Below are positions 7,946 to 16,713 of a stretch of DNA of 35,395 nucleotides, in pieces. A model generated the notes under the pieces. The model was not told the DNA's origin. It did not search any database and worked only from the letters and a program-made list of their open reading frames with translations. A program made the position numbers and the translations under genes. Position 1 is the first letter of the stretch. Each line of letters begins with the position of its first letter. Origin of the DNA: an uncultured Dysgonomonas sp. (GTDB lineage Bacteria > Bacteroidota > Bacteroidia > Bacteroidales > Dysgonomonadaceae); NCBI GenBank assembly GCA_937875275.1, contig CALNCC010000096.1, positions 1 to 35,395 of the forward strand. The letters are read 5' to 3'.

Positions 7946-8494
7946 TCAAATATGCACAGCTTCTGTCTGCGTATTTTCGCACATTCGAATCTTTGTGTAT
8001 CCATTGCTCCACAACACAAGGCTGTTCGATGCCAACGATTGGCGAACATCGATAAGACGCTGGTTGCTACTCCCCCTGAATTGGAGATCGACATTTCTCA
8101 ATGCCTCTATGTATCTGCCATCTACCAACACATCGATGAAAGGAAGTATTTGTGATAGTTTTTCCGATTTAGCAACTTGCTCGAAGACGAAGCCGGTGTA
8201 GCACCAAATGGTTTTCTTCGTTTCCGTTTTTATCCGTTTGGCAAGTTCGATGAAACCATCTACTTGCATCAACGGGTCGCCACCCGAAAAAGTTACGTTG
8301 GCAAACTCATTTTCTTTGATTGTTTGCAACAGGGAGTCAACTGTCTGAAGACTCCCATTGGCTATATTCCACGAATCGGGATTGTGGCAACCCATACACC
8401 GATGTGTACATCCGGCGGCGTAGATGGATGTGCGAAATCCCGGTCCATCGACCGTTGTGTCGTGCAGTATGTCGAGTATCGATATCTTATTCAT
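7946..8494 (-). CDS. nrdG: Anaerobic ribonucleotide reductase activating protein (radical SAM)
   Basis: The 182-residue protein is the radical-SAM activase that makes the glycyl radical on NrdD. It has the NrdG-type cluster motif CTHRCMGC (Cys29, 33, 36), the preceding GPGFRTSIYAAGC, and the SAM-contact SGGDPL. It overlaps the 3' end of nrdD by 8 nt, and translation is probably coupled. The ATG at 8494 (MNKISILDIL) starts closest to the usual N-terminus; an in-frame ATG at 8509 would add five residues. It is slightly longer than many NrdG proteins, with a charged C-terminal tail. It is transcribed from the riboswitch-controlled nrdD promoter. Confidence 0.95.
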   Translation of the reverse strand: MNKISILDILHDTTVDGPGFRTSIYAAGCTHRCMGCHNPDSWNIANGSLQTVDSLLQTIKENEFANVTFSGGDPLMQVDGFIELAKRIKTETKKTIWCYTGFVFEQVAKSEKLSQILPFIDVLVDGRYIEALRNVDLQFRGSSNQRLIDVRQSLASNSLVLWSNGYTKIRMCENTQTEAVHI

Positions 8495-10694
8495 GGATGA
8501 CACGGTCATTAAGCTCTGCTAATTTAGCACTGTTCCACCTGTCGGTGGTCCCTACCAGATAGCCGGTAATGCGTTGCAGGCGGTCTATTTCTTTGCTTCC
8601 GCACTGTGGACATTCGCACAGTTGAGTTTTCGCATTCTCGTATCCGCACTTCAAGCAGCGGTTGCGGTTGTGATTGACTGATGAGTATCCTATATTGTAT
8701 TTGTCCATCATGTCCACAACCGTCATTATGGCTTCGGGGTTGTGCGTTGCATCTCCGTCTACTTCGACATAGAAGATATGTCCACCTCGTGTGAGGTCGT
8801 GATATGGTGCTTCTACTTTTGCTTTCTGATGTGCCGAGCAGTGATAATAGACAGGCACATGATTGGAGTTGGTATAGTAATCACGATCAGTAATACCTTC
8901 TATCAATCCGAAATCTTTTTTATCTCGACGCGTAAATCTACCGGCAAGACCTTCTGCCGGAGTGGCAAGGATGCTATAATTGTGTTGATATTTATCTGAA
9001 AATTCGTTCGCCTTGTCTCTCATGTAGGTTGCGATCTCTAAACCTAACTTCTGAGACTGCTCGTCTTCTCCGTGATGCTTGCCCATCAATGCCACCAACG
9101 CTTCGGCAAGTCCGATGAATCCGATACCCAATGTTCCCTGATTAATTACTTTTTCTATTGTAAACTCATTCTTTATCTGCTCGCAACCATTCCATAACAC
9201 AGACATCAGCAAAGGAAACTGTTTTGGTGCGGCTGTCTTCTGGAATTCGAAACGAGAGTGTAATTGTTCGGCAGTAAGGTGCAGCATCTGATCCAATTTT
9301 CCGAAGAAGCAAGAGATGCGCTCTTCTTTGTTTTCTATATTGCGGCACTCCAACGCCATGCGAACAAGGTTCAACGTAGAAAACGAAAGATTGCCTCGTC
9401 CGATAGATGTTTTCTCTCCGAAACGATTTTCAAAAACACGGGTACGGCATCCCATCGTAGCCACTTCGTAGTTGAAACGTTGGGGATCGTTTTCGTTCCA
9501 GTCTTCATGCTGATTGAATGTCGCATCCAGATTCAAGAAGTTGGGGAAGAAACGGCGGGCACTTACTTTACATGCCAATTGATATAAATCGTAGTTGCGA
9601 TCTTCGGGCAGATAGCTTACGCCACGTTTTTTCTTCCATATCTGTATAGGGAATATGGCAGTAACTCCACCTCCCACGCCTTCATATGTGCTGTTGAGCA
9701 ATTCGCGGATGATGCATCGTCCTTCGGCAGAGGTGTCTGTTCCGTAGTTTACCGAACTGAACACAACTTGGTTTCCACCACGCGAGTGTATCGTATTCAT
9801 GTTGTGGATGAATGCCTCCATAGCCTGATGTACACGGTTGACGGTACGATTTATGGCATGTTGCACCACACGCTCGTCTCCTTGCAGAGAGCCTAATTCT
9901 TTATATATATAATCTGTTATTTCTGTTTCGCAGAGATGCTTGTAGTCAGCGCCACTGACTTGCTCTAAAACCTTCACCTCTTCAATAAAACTTTTGCGGA
10001 CGAATGGTGCAAGATAGAAATCGAATGCCGGTATAGATTGCCCTCCGTGCATTTCGTTTTGTGCAGTTTCTAAGGAGATACACGCCAACATGCTTGCCGT
10101 TTCGATACGCTTTGCGGGACGCGATTCGCCATGTCCGGCATTGAATCCTTCGTTCAATATTTTGTCTAATGGGTGTTGAACACAAGTCAAACTCTTTGTC
10201 GGATAATAATCCTTGTCGTGTATATGTACATAGTTGAGACGCACAGCCTCTTTCACTTCTGGTGTTAATAGATAATCGTCAACAAACGGTTTGGTGGTTT
10301 CACTGGCAAACTTCATCATCATACCGGCAGGCGTGTCGGCATTCATGTTGGCATTTTCACGTGTGATGTCATTCGATTTGGTTTCGATGATTTCAAGAAA
10401 CATGTCGCGGGTTTTCGCTTTACGGGCAATGCTTCGTTTGTCGCGATAGGCTATGTATTTCTTCGCAACCTCTTTTCGCGAACTTTTCATCAGTTCCACT
10501 TCCACCATGTCCTGAATCTGCTCTACGGTCATTTGCTCTTCGCCACGGCAAGACACGTAATCGGTAATGCGTCTGATGAGTGAAGAATCTTCGCCCAGTT
10601 CGGTCTGCAACATCGCTCTACGCACGGCAGCCATAATCTTTTCCTCGTTGAAGCCTACAACGCGACCATCTCTTTTTACAACAGTTTGTATCAT
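8487..10694 (-). CDS. nrdD: Anaerobic (class III) ribonucleoside-triphosphate reductase
   Basis: The 735-residue protein reduces ribonucleotides to deoxyribonucleotides under strict anaerobiosis. An ATP-cone regulatory domain (residues 1 to ~90, VVKRDGRVVGFNEEKI) comes first. The glycyl radical finger loop has RITGYLVG near the C-terminus (radical Gly about 711), and four Cys (680, 683, 695, 698) make the zinc site, with an extra Cys at 693. The catalytic body includes SMLACISLETAQNEMHGGQS and NRTVNRVHQAMEAFIHNMNT. The ATG at 10694 follows a ~310-nt leader that contains a cobalamin riboswitch. Control of a B12-independent reductase by B12 suggests that a B12-dependent class II enzyme (NrdJ) exists elsewhere in the genome, which is inference. 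Confidence 0.97.
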   Translation of the reverse strand: MIQTVVKRDGRVVGFNEEKIMAAVRRAMLQTELGEDSSLIRRITDYVSCRGEEQMTVEQIQDMVEVELMKSSRKEVAKKYIAYRDKRSIARKAKTRDMFLEIIETKSNDITRENANMNADTPAGMMMKFASETTKPFVDDYLLTPEVKEAVRLNYVHIHDKDYYPTKSLTCVQHPLDKILNEGFNAGHGESRPAKRIETASMLACISLETAQNEMHGGQSIPAFDFYLAPFVRKSFIEEVKVLEQVSGADYKHLCETEITDYIYKELGSLQGDERVVQHAINRTVNRVHQAMEAFIHNMNTIHSRGGNQVVFSSVNYGTDTSAEGRCIIRELLNSTYEGVGGGVTAIFPIQIWKKKRGVSYLPEDRNYDLYQLACKVSARRFFPNFLNLDATFNQHEDWNENDPQRFNYEVATMGCRTRVFENRFGEKTSIGRGNLSFSTLNLVRMALECRNIENKEERISCFFGKLDQMLHLTAEQLHSRFEFQKTAAPKQFPLLMSVLWNGCEQIKNEFTIEKVINQGTLGIGFIGLAEALVALMGKHHGEDEQSQKLGLEIATYMRDKANEFSDKYQHNYSILATPAEGLAGRFTRRDKKDFGLIEGITDRDYYTNSNHVPVYYHCSAHQKAKVEAPYHDLTRGGHIFYVEVDGDATHNPEAIMTVVDMMDKYNIGYSSVNHNRNRCLKCGYENAKTQLCECPQCGSKEIDRLQRITGYLVGTTDRWNSAKLAELNDRVIHE

Positions 10695-10803
10695 AATATT
10701 TTTCTCTTAGAAAGTTTTTTCTTTTAAAAGCAGCAGGCGAGATGAGGCGGAAAATACACGAGTATCTTAAACGTAGTAAAGAAATATGGTCGTATATTCT
10801 TTC

Positions 10804-10998
10804 GCTTTTCTCCCGAAAGCTACGGATGCTATATATGGCAGGTCTTCTGACTCATCTCGGGTAAAACGCCTTCCCATCAGTGATCTTAAAAAAGACAGTG
10901 GCTCTTGTGTTTACCTTGTTACGAAATTTACAGCTACGGGGATAGTTCGGGGGTTGCACCTGATTCCCTTTTCATCTGATTTTTTTCAGAACCATATA
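10804..10998 (-). promoter_or_regulatory. Cobalamin riboswitch in the nrdDG leader
   Basis: On the minus strand the aptamer runs from a P1 strand GCATATATGG (closing with CCATATAT at 10831-10838) through AAAAGGGAATCAGGTG, a P5 arm with loop TCCCCG (10937-10942), CTGTAA, GCCACTG, GATGGGAAGGC and GTCAGAAGACCTGCC. A 3' hairpin (stem 10804-10808 with 10816-10820) has loop CGGGAGA, able to kiss CCCG of L5. A -7 box at 11005-11012 puts the transcript start almost at P1. The nrdD ATG is about 110 nt beyond the last hairpin. Confidence 0.95.
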
Positions 10999-11004
10999 TG
11001 CTAA

Positions 11005-11012
11005 CAAAGGTA
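11005..11012 (-). promoter_or_regulatory. -7 promoter box (TACCTTTG) for nrdDG
   Basis: The minus strand has an exact TAnnTTTG match. With the usual 5-8 nt gap to the start point, transcription would begin at about 10998, the first base of riboswitch helix P1, so promoter and aptamer support each other. Confidence 0.7.
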
Positions 11013-11200
11013 TGTTTTTCTTTCACATGAAGGTCTAAATAGAGAATTATTTTATGAACAATATTGTGTTAAGTTTTCTTAAATATTTCATATATCATTA
11101 GTTATCAGCATAGTGTGTTTTCGATTAATTGAAAAAGTTTTCTAAAACGAAAAACGATGATAATTTATAGGTATCTTTAGATTTTGATTTACAGAAGCGT

Positions 11201-11797
11201 ATGTTCAATACAAAACATTATATTTCAAGCATATCAGCAGACGATTATATTACCGGTTTCAGAAACACGGACAAATTCATCGAATTCTGCAAACAGTGCA
11301 ACAAATATGGTCATTGTTGGGCGTGCCCTCCCTTCATGTTTTCGACAGACGATTACATTCACGGCTACGAATATGTGTATATAATAGGAACAAAGATTGC
11401 GTTTACGGAGTCGGCAAGAATGCAAAACACTTCGTTGGAGAAAAACAAAGAGATTGTCCTACATGCCATTGCCGAAACTCGGCGCAAACTTGATCAACAG
11501 CTATTGGCGTTAGAAAAAATTGTCGCGGGCAGCAAGGCTTTCTTTGCCGGCACATGCCATCTCTGCGACGAGGACGATTGCACTCGCGATCATCATGAGC
11601 CATGTCGTTATCCCGAGAAGATACGCCCTTCGTTAGAGGCTTTCGGGTTTGATATAGGCAAAACCTCCGAGAAATTGCTGAACATAGAACTCAAATGGAG
11701 CCACGACGAACGATTACCCGAATATCTGACATTGGTCAGTGGGCTGTTTACGAATATTGCTATAACAGACGTTGAGAAACATTTAGCAGGAAAATAG
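11201..11797 (+). CDS. DUF2284-type Cys-rich metal-binding protein
   Basis: The 198-residue protein has the DUF2284 signature CKQCNKYGHCWACPPF at about residues 30-45, with four Cys spaced C-x2-C-x5-C-x2-C, and a second Cys group CHLCDEDDC/CRYPEKIRPSLEAFG around residues 115-150. The family is annotated as predicted metal-binding and likely holds an iron-sulfur cluster or zinc; no reaction is established. It has no signal peptide or membrane segment. It is monocistronic and ends in an intrinsic terminator whose left arm lies in its last codons. It sits beside the B12-controlled nrd genes, but no cobalamin riboswitch faces it, so a shared role is only a guess. Confidence 0.85.
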   Translation: MFNTKHYISSISADDYITGFRNTDKFIEFCKQCNKYGHCWACPPFMFSTDDYIHGYEYVYIIGTKIAFTESARMQNTSLEKNKEIVLHAIAETRRKLDQQLLALEKIVAGSKAFFAGTCHLCDEDDCTRDHHEPCRYPEKIRPSLEAFGFDIGKTSEKLLNIELKWSHDERLPEYLTLVSGLFTNIAITDVEKHLAGK

Positions 11798-11828
11798 ACA
11801 CTTGCCCATCCTCCTGCTAAATTTTTTT
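11781..11828 (+). terminator. Intrinsic terminator of the DUF2284 gene
   Basis: A perfect 11-bp stem (11781-11791 with 11812-11822) with a 20-nt loop is followed by six T. The left arm overlaps the last codons of the gene. Confidence 0.75.
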
Positions 11829-11845
11829 CGTATTATAATTGAGCG

Positions 11846-12853
11846 TTACTTATCTACGCTTATCAACTCTATTTCAAAAATCAGCGTCGAGAACGGAGGA
11901 ATCGTACCCATATCTCTTTCGCCATATCCTAAGCTGAATGGGATGTACAGCATCCACTTCGATCCGGCAGGCATCAACATCAATGCCTCGTTCCAACCGA
12001 CAACTAATTGTCCAACATTGAACTGAGCCGGCTCGCCTCTGTCTATACTGCTGTCAAATACAGTACCATCGAGAAGAGACCCTTTGTAGTGAACGGTAAC
12101 TAAATCTCCATTTTGTGGGATAACGCCGGTTCCTTCTTTCAGAATTTTATATTGAAGTCCGCTCGGAAGCTCCACAACCTCTTCATCTTTTTTGTTTTGC
12201 TCAAAGAAAGCTTTTTCACCATCCAGTTTGGCATCGTATTCGGCTTGCGCCTTCGACATAGCTTGTTTTTGTTTCTCTTTTTGATAATTCTCTATCAATC
12301 CTTGCGACAAAGCTTCGGGGTCACTAAACAAAGGAGTCGCATTTTCCGAAGAACTCAAAATGCCATATAAAAAAGCTGCCATGTTGAAATTCTCCTCTCC
12401 TTCGAGAATATCCTTCGAAAAGCTGAGAGCCGAATGCTTGATTTGTCCGCCGATAGATAGCCCTGTGTTATAGGCTTGGCTCCTTTTATCGTCAATGATG
12501 GTTTTTATTCCTTCATAAAATTCCGCTTTATTTTTCTCATTCGCCGCATTTGCAGAATCTATTGATGCCTTCAATTGTTTTGTCAATCGCGTTTTTTCGG
12601 CAGACGTGGTTGCCGCATCTATTTTGGCTTGTTCAGTAATTCTTATCTGCGCCGTATCGGCAAGAACCCCAACACGAGTAAGAGACGGCGCGAGGCTGTT
12701 TCCCATGCCTACACCGAATGAATAAGATACCGAGTCGTTTGCAGTAACCATCTTGGGCACAGCAACTTTACCTTTCTTCTGAGCAACGATGTCGCATGGT
12801 GCAACAACAAAGAGAACGGCTGCAAATGCAATTAAAGTTTTTAGTCTTATCAT
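11846..12853 (-). CDS. Secreted FKBP-type peptidyl-prolyl cis-trans isomerase
   Basis: The 335-residue protein has a Sec signal peptide (cleavage probably after VAQ, about residue 25), an N-terminal FKBP_N-like helical dimerisation region up to residue ~225 with a long Lys/Ala/Gln-rich helix, then a complete FKBP domain. The domain keeps the active-site aromatic set: VHYKG, GTVFDSS, VGWNEAL, LGYGER and TLIFEIEL. It resembles periplasmic FkpA/Mip-type foldases that assist protein folding in the envelope. The N-terminal part is longer than in FkpA, with an inserted segment of predicted helices around residues 65-110. A -7 box at 12892-12899 drives it, divergent from the helicase gene. Confidence 0.93.
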   Translation of the reverse strand: MIRLKTLIAFAAVLFVVAPCDIVAQKKGKVAVPKMVTANDSVSYSFGVGMGNSLAPSLTRVGVLADTAQIRITEQAKIDAATTSAEKTRLTKQLKASIDSANAANEKNKAEFYEGIKTIIDDKRSQAYNTGLSIGGQIKHSALSFSKDILEGEENFNMAAFLYGILSSSENATPLFSDPEALSQGLIENYQKEKQKQAMSKAQAEYDAKLDGEKAFFEQNKKDEEVVELPSGLQYKILKEGTGVIPQNGDLVTVHYKGSLLDGTVFDSSIDRGEPAQFNVGQLVVGWNEALMLMPAGSKWMLYIPFSLGYGERDMGTIPPFSTLIFEIELISVDK

Positions 12854-12891
12854 ATTTCAATTTTTAGTTATTTATTTCAATTTCAGAACCC

Positions 12892-12899
12892 CAAAGATA
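12892..12899 (-). promoter_or_regulatory. -7 promoter box (TATCTTTG) for the FKBP isomerase
   Basis: The minus strand has an exact TAnnTTTG match 39 nt upstream of the ATG at 12853. Confidence 0.6.
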
Positions 12900-12975
12900 A
12901 TATATTCTCTCTACGATTTTAAACGCCTGAAAGAAAGTTCTTTTAAAGAATTAAAAAAAATCAAAATAAATGCAC

Positions 12976-12983
12976 TATCTTTG
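12976..12983 (+). promoter_or_regulatory. -7 promoter box (TATCTTTG) for the DEAD-box helicase
   Basis: An exact TAnnTTTG match followed by C lies 99 nt before the helicase ATG. It gives a leader of about 90 nt that includes the 13037-13058 hairpin. Confidence 0.6.
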
Positions 12984-13036
12984 CGTCGGTTTTGCGAACG
13001 CTGTAGAATGGCTTAAGAGAGAGTGTTTTCAGAACC

Positions 13037-13058
13037 GGAGAAATAAAAGTATTTCTCC
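13037..13058 (+). promoter_or_regulatory. Perfect 9-bp hairpin in the helicase 5' leader
   Basis: GGAGAAATA (13037-13045) pairs perfectly with TATTTCTCC (13050-13058) across an AAAG loop. It ends 24 nt before the start codon. Without a T-run it is not a terminator; it may modulate translation or RNA stability. Confidence 0.5.
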
Positions 13059-13081
13059 ACTTACAGGAATAAAATTAATTG

Positions 13082-14875
13082 ATGAAGACATTTGAAGAAT
13101 TAGGCGTTGCTGCGAACATTCGCAAAGCAATCGAAGAAATGGGCTACGAAAACCCAATGCCCGTACAAGAGGAAGTGATTCCTTATCTATTAGGCGAAAC
13201 CAAAGACATAATCGCCCTCGCTCAGACAGGAACAGGTAAAACCGCCGCTTTTGGACTCCCTTTGTTACAAAAAACCAATGTAAAAGAAAATGTGCCTCAG
13301 GCATTGATTCTTTGCCCTACCCGTGAACTTTGTTTGCAGATTGCAGGCGATTTGGCAGACTATTCCCGATACGTTGACGGATTGAGAGTGCTGCCGGTAT
13401 ATGGAGGCTCAAGTATTGATAGCCAGATAAAAGCATTGAAGAGAGGAGTGCAGATTATTGTTGCTACTCCGGGACGACTGATCGACCTAATAAACCGTAA
13501 TACGGTAAAATTGGACAAAGTGAAATGCGTTGTTCTTGACGAGGCAGATGAAATGCTCAACATGGGATTCACCGACAGCATCAACGAGATATTGTCGCAA
13601 GTACCCGAAGGTAGACAGATGCTACTTTTCTCTGCAACGATGCCGAAGGAGATAGCAAAGATCACACGTAAGTATATGGATGATCCGAAAGAGATCATCA
13701 TCGGACGCAAAAATGAGGGTTCGAGCAATGTAAAACATGTTTACTATCTCGTGCACGCTCGGGATAAATATTTAGCATTGAAACGTATTGCCGACTACTA
13801 CCCTAATATATATGGTATAATCTTCTGTCGCACACGTCGCGAGACTCAAGAAATCGCAGATAAGCTGATACAGGACGGTTATAATGCCGACTCGTTGCAC
13901 GGCGACTTGTCGCAAGCACAGCGAGATTCTGTGATGCAGAAATTCCGCATCAAAAATATACAGCTATTGGTTGCTACCGATGTTGCGGCTCGCGGACTTG
14001 ATGTAGATAGCCTTACGCATGTGATTAACTACGGTTTGCCTGACGATATAGAGTCGTACACTCACCGTAGCGGACGTACAGGTCGTGCCGGTAAAACAGG
14101 AATCTCGATCGGTATCATCCATGTAAAAGAGAAAGGAAAAGTAAGAGAGATAGAAAAAATCATCAACCGTAAATTTGAGCAAGGCACAATTCCTTCGGGG
14201 GATGCTATTTGCGAAAAACAATTATTCAACTTTGTCGACAACCTCGAAAAAGTAAAAGTAAACGAAGATGAGATTGAAAAATTCTTACCTGCAATATATA
14301 AACGCCTCGAATGGTTAGAGAAAGAAGATATTATCAAACGAATAGCTTCTCTCGAATTTAACCGACTGATCGACTACTACCGTGATGCGGAAGAGATAGA
14401 AACTCCGTCTGATCGTCAGAGCCGTGGCGATGATAAAAGTTTCCCTCGTCGCAAAGACCGAGACAATAGCGGATCGCGTCAGGCCGAAAGAGGATACTCA
14501 AGATTGTTTGTCAATGTTGGTCGCACCGATAATGTGAATCCGGCAACATTGATGGGACTTGTCAACGAGTTTGTTGCAGATAAAGTGTCGATAGGAAGAA
14601 TTGATATTATGCAAAATTTCTCTTTCTTCGAAGTTCCGGAAAGAGATGTGAATAAAGTATTGAACGGACTGAACAACCAAGAGCGTGGCAATCGTCGCAT
14701 TTCGGTAGAAGTAGCACAAGGCGAGCGTGGCGGTGGCAATAACAGCCGTGGAAACAGCGGAGGAAGACCACAGAGAAGATCTTCGGGCGGAAGAGATAAC
14801 GACCGTGGAGGCTTCAGCAGAGGTTCCGATTCTTCTTCGCGACCGAAAGGTAAAGGCGGATTCCGCAGGAGATGA
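13082..14875 (+). CDS. deaD: DEAD-box ATP-dependent RNA helicase with DbpA-type RNA-binding domain
   Basis: The 597-residue protein unwinds RNA duplexes in ribosome assembly and mRNA turnover, often in the cold. All helicase motifs are present: Q motif (NPMPVQ), AQTGTGKT, PTREL, TPGRL, DEAD, SAT, FCRTRRE, LHGDLSQ, TDVAARGLDV and HRSGRTGR. A DbpA/CsdA RNA-binding domain follows at about residues 480-555 (RLFVNVGRTDNVNP). A ~40-residue Arg/Gly/Ser-rich tail ends in RRR and should be a flexible RNA-binding region. The ATG at 13082 is used; the codon before it is a TTG. A ~90-nt structured leader precedes it and a strong terminator follows. The gene symbol follows the common family name, and orthology to E. 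coli DeaD is approximate. Confidence 0.95.
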   Translation: MKTFEELGVAANIRKAIEEMGYENPMPVQEEVIPYLLGETKDIIALAQTGTGKTAAFGLPLLQKTNVKENVPQALILCPTRELCLQIAGDLADYSRYVDGLRVLPVYGGSSIDSQIKALKRGVQIIVATPGRLIDLINRNTVKLDKVKCVVLDEADEMLNMGFTDSINEILSQVPEGRQMLLFSATMPKEIAKITRKYMDDPKEIIIGRKNEGSSNVKHVYYLVHARDKYLALKRIADYYPNIYGIIFCRTRRETQEIADKLIQDGYNADSLHGDLSQAQRDSVMQKFRIKNIQLLVATDVAARGLDVDSLTHVINYGLPDDIESYTHRSGRTGRAGKTGISIGIIHVKEKGKVREIEKIINRKFEQGTIPSGDAICEKQLFNFVDNLEKVKVNEDEIEKFLPAIYKRLEWLEKEDIIKRIASLEFNRLIDYYRDAEEIETPSDRQSRGDDKSFPRRKDRDNSGSRQAERGYSRLFVNVGRTDNVNPATLMGLVNEFVADKVSIGRIDIMQNFSFFEVPERDVNKVLNGLNNQERGNRRISVEVAQGERGGGNNSRGNSGGRPQRRSSGGRDNDRGGFSRGSDSSSRPKGKGGFRRR

Positions 14876-14892
14876 TAAACTCACATTTGCAT

Positions 14893-14930
14893 AAGAGGTT
14901 GTTCCCATTTTGGAGCAGCCTCTTTCCTAT
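14893..14930 (+). terminator. Intrinsic terminator after the helicase gene
   Basis: A 13-bp stem with two or three G-U pairs (14893-14905 with 14912-14924) and a 6-nt loop lies 18 nt after the stop codon. The following T-run is weak. Confidence 0.65.
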
Positions 14931-15131
14931 ATAGAGGTAGTGCATAATGGGAAAAAAGCCTCGTCTTAATTTATATGGACTATCTCCAAATATCTTTTCC
15001 TGCTTCGTCACACCTACACTCCGACTACCAATTGCTATTATTTAGTAACCTCAATTTAAATAATACATATCTAATTTCTCATATCGAGAGATTTTAATGC
15101 CTCTAAGAAGCTCATTTCAATTCTTTTTATA
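14931..15131. other. Intergenic region with no recognised gene
   Basis: Between the helicase terminator and the POT promoter the sequence is AT-rich, with short open frames only. I see no RNA family and no repeat beyond the terminator arms. Confidence 0.5.
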
Positions 15132-15139
15132 TATTTTTG
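15132..15139 (+). promoter_or_regulatory. -7 promoter box (TATTTTTG) for the POT transporter pair
   Basis: The sequence matches TAnnTTTG and lies 50 nt upstream of the first POT gene. Confidence 0.5.
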
Positions 15140-15188
15140 TGAATCTCGAAAACTCGATCAAATCAAACCTAAAGAAACATAGAAGCAA

Positions 15189-16694
15189 ATGGAATTATCA
15201 ACTACCCCTTCGAAGCCGGAAATAACCCTCGAAGAGATCCATTCATTTAAAGGGAAATATCCCAAACAACTTTGGTACCTGTTTACAGTAGAAATGTGGG
15301 AACGGTTTTGTTTCTACGGCATGCGGGGAATCCTGACGATATTCATGATCGACCAACTGCTGGTCCCCAAGCAGGATGCTATCTTGCAATATGCAGCCAT
15401 ACAGTCGTTCGTATATGCATTCACTTTCGTGGGAGGTATATTTGCCGATAAGGTTTTAGGGTTCAAGAAATCATTGATTTTCGGAGCCATCATGATGGTG
15501 CTGGGGAATGCCTTAGTGGCGATCGCTCCCGATAGCCTGTTCTATGTAGGTATTTCGTTAGTCGTAATTGGTACAGGATTCTTCAAACCGAACGTTTCGT
15601 CGATGGTCGGAGAACTATATCGGGATGGAGACCCTCGCAAGGTGGCGGGATTCGGCATGTTCTACTCGGGTATCAACATCGGAGCCCTGTTAGGAGGTAT
15701 CCTCTGTGTATACCTCGGCAAGTATGTTTCGTGGGGATTGGCATTCGGCGCGGCATCGTTCGTGATGTTGGTCGGACTCACAATCTTCTCTATCACAAAA
15801 CGACAATTAGGTCCTATCGGAAATTCGCCTTTGGCGGGAATGCCGAAGAAACAACGATATCTTCGCGAATTGTTGACGTATGTTGTCGCCATCATCGCTG
15901 TTCCGTTGATATACATATTGGTTCAGGAAACGACGTATACCGATTACTTTATGGCGATAATCGGGCCTGCGGCATTGGTATATTTCTTTATCAAATATTT
16001 TCAAGAAAAAGATGCTGCTGTGCGTAGCAAACTTCTCGCGGCTCTTATATTTATCCTATTCTCGGTTGCCTTCTTCGCCTTGTTTGAGCAAGCTGGCGGT
16101 GCGTTAGCCGCTTTTTCGAAAGACTATCTGGATCATACCTTACTGTTCTTTCAGGTAGACCCGAATGCGGTAAATAACTCGGCAAATGCGTTCTTCGTTA
16201 TCATATTCAGCCCATTGCTGGGCTTGTTCTGGGTATGGCTCAACAGGAAGAAGAAAGAACCAAACACCGTAGTTAAATTCGGTATCGGATTCATACTGTT
16301 AGCTCTTTCCTATATCGTATTCTACACTCTATTATTCTATATCAATGCTGAGGGCAAAACATCTCTTAACGTTTTCACCGGAGGCTACTTCGTGATGACT
16401 CTTGCCGAGCTATGTATTTCTCCTATCGGATTGTCATTGATAACCAGCCTTTCGCCGAAAAAGCTGGGAGGTATGATGATGGGGCTTTGGTTCTTAGGTA
16501 GTGCATACGGACAATATTTTGCCGGAATGTTGGGTACAACAGTTCTGCCGGTATTGAGCGAGCAACCAAGTTTGGAAGAATTGGTTACTTATTGCGGAGG
16601 ATTCAAAACCTTAGCAATCGGCGTATTTGGAGTTGCTATTCTTATGTTTGTCCTCATTCCTGTAATGAAGAAATTGATGCGTGAAGTGAAATAA
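15189..16694 (+). CDS. POT/PTR2-family proton-dependent oligopeptide transporter (copy 1)
   Basis: The 501-residue polytopic inner-membrane protein belongs to the POT family of the major facilitator superfamily, which imports di- and tripeptides with protons. The family proton-binding motif is present as VEMWERFCFYGMRG (the E-x-x-E-R element) near residue 33. Other signature pieces are GGIFADKVLGFKK, the GNGFFKPN-like segment GTGFFKPNVSSMVGELY, and MFYSGINIGALL. About 14 hydrophobic segments can be counted. It is followed after 19 nt by a second POT gene, with which it is presumably co-transcribed. Peptide specificity cannot be read from the sequence. Confidence 0.93.
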   Translation: MELSTTPSKPEITLEEIHSFKGKYPKQLWYLFTVEMWERFCFYGMRGILTIFMIDQLLVPKQDAILQYAAIQSFVYAFTFVGGIFADKVLGFKKSLIFGAIMMVLGNALVAIAPDSLFYVGISLVVIGTGFFKPNVSSMVGELYRDGDPRKVAGFGMFYSGINIGALLGGILCVYLGKYVSWGLAFGAASFVMLVGLTIFSITKRQLGPIGNSPLAGMPKKQRYLRELLTYVVAIIAVPLIYILVQETTYTDYFMAIIGPAALVYFFIKYFQEKDAAVRSKLLAALIFILFSVAFFALFEQAGGALAAFSKDYLDHTLLFFQVDPNAVNNSANAFFVIIFSPLLGLFWVWLNRKKKEPNTVVKFGIGFILLALSYIVFYTLLFYINAEGKTSLNVFTGGYFVMTLAELCISPIGLSLITSLSPKKLGGMMMGLWFLGSAYGQYFAGMLGTTVLPVLSEQPSLEELVTYCGGFKTLAIGVFGVAILMFVLIPVMKKLMREVK

Positions 16695-16713
16695 ATAATT
16701 TAAATATATTTTT

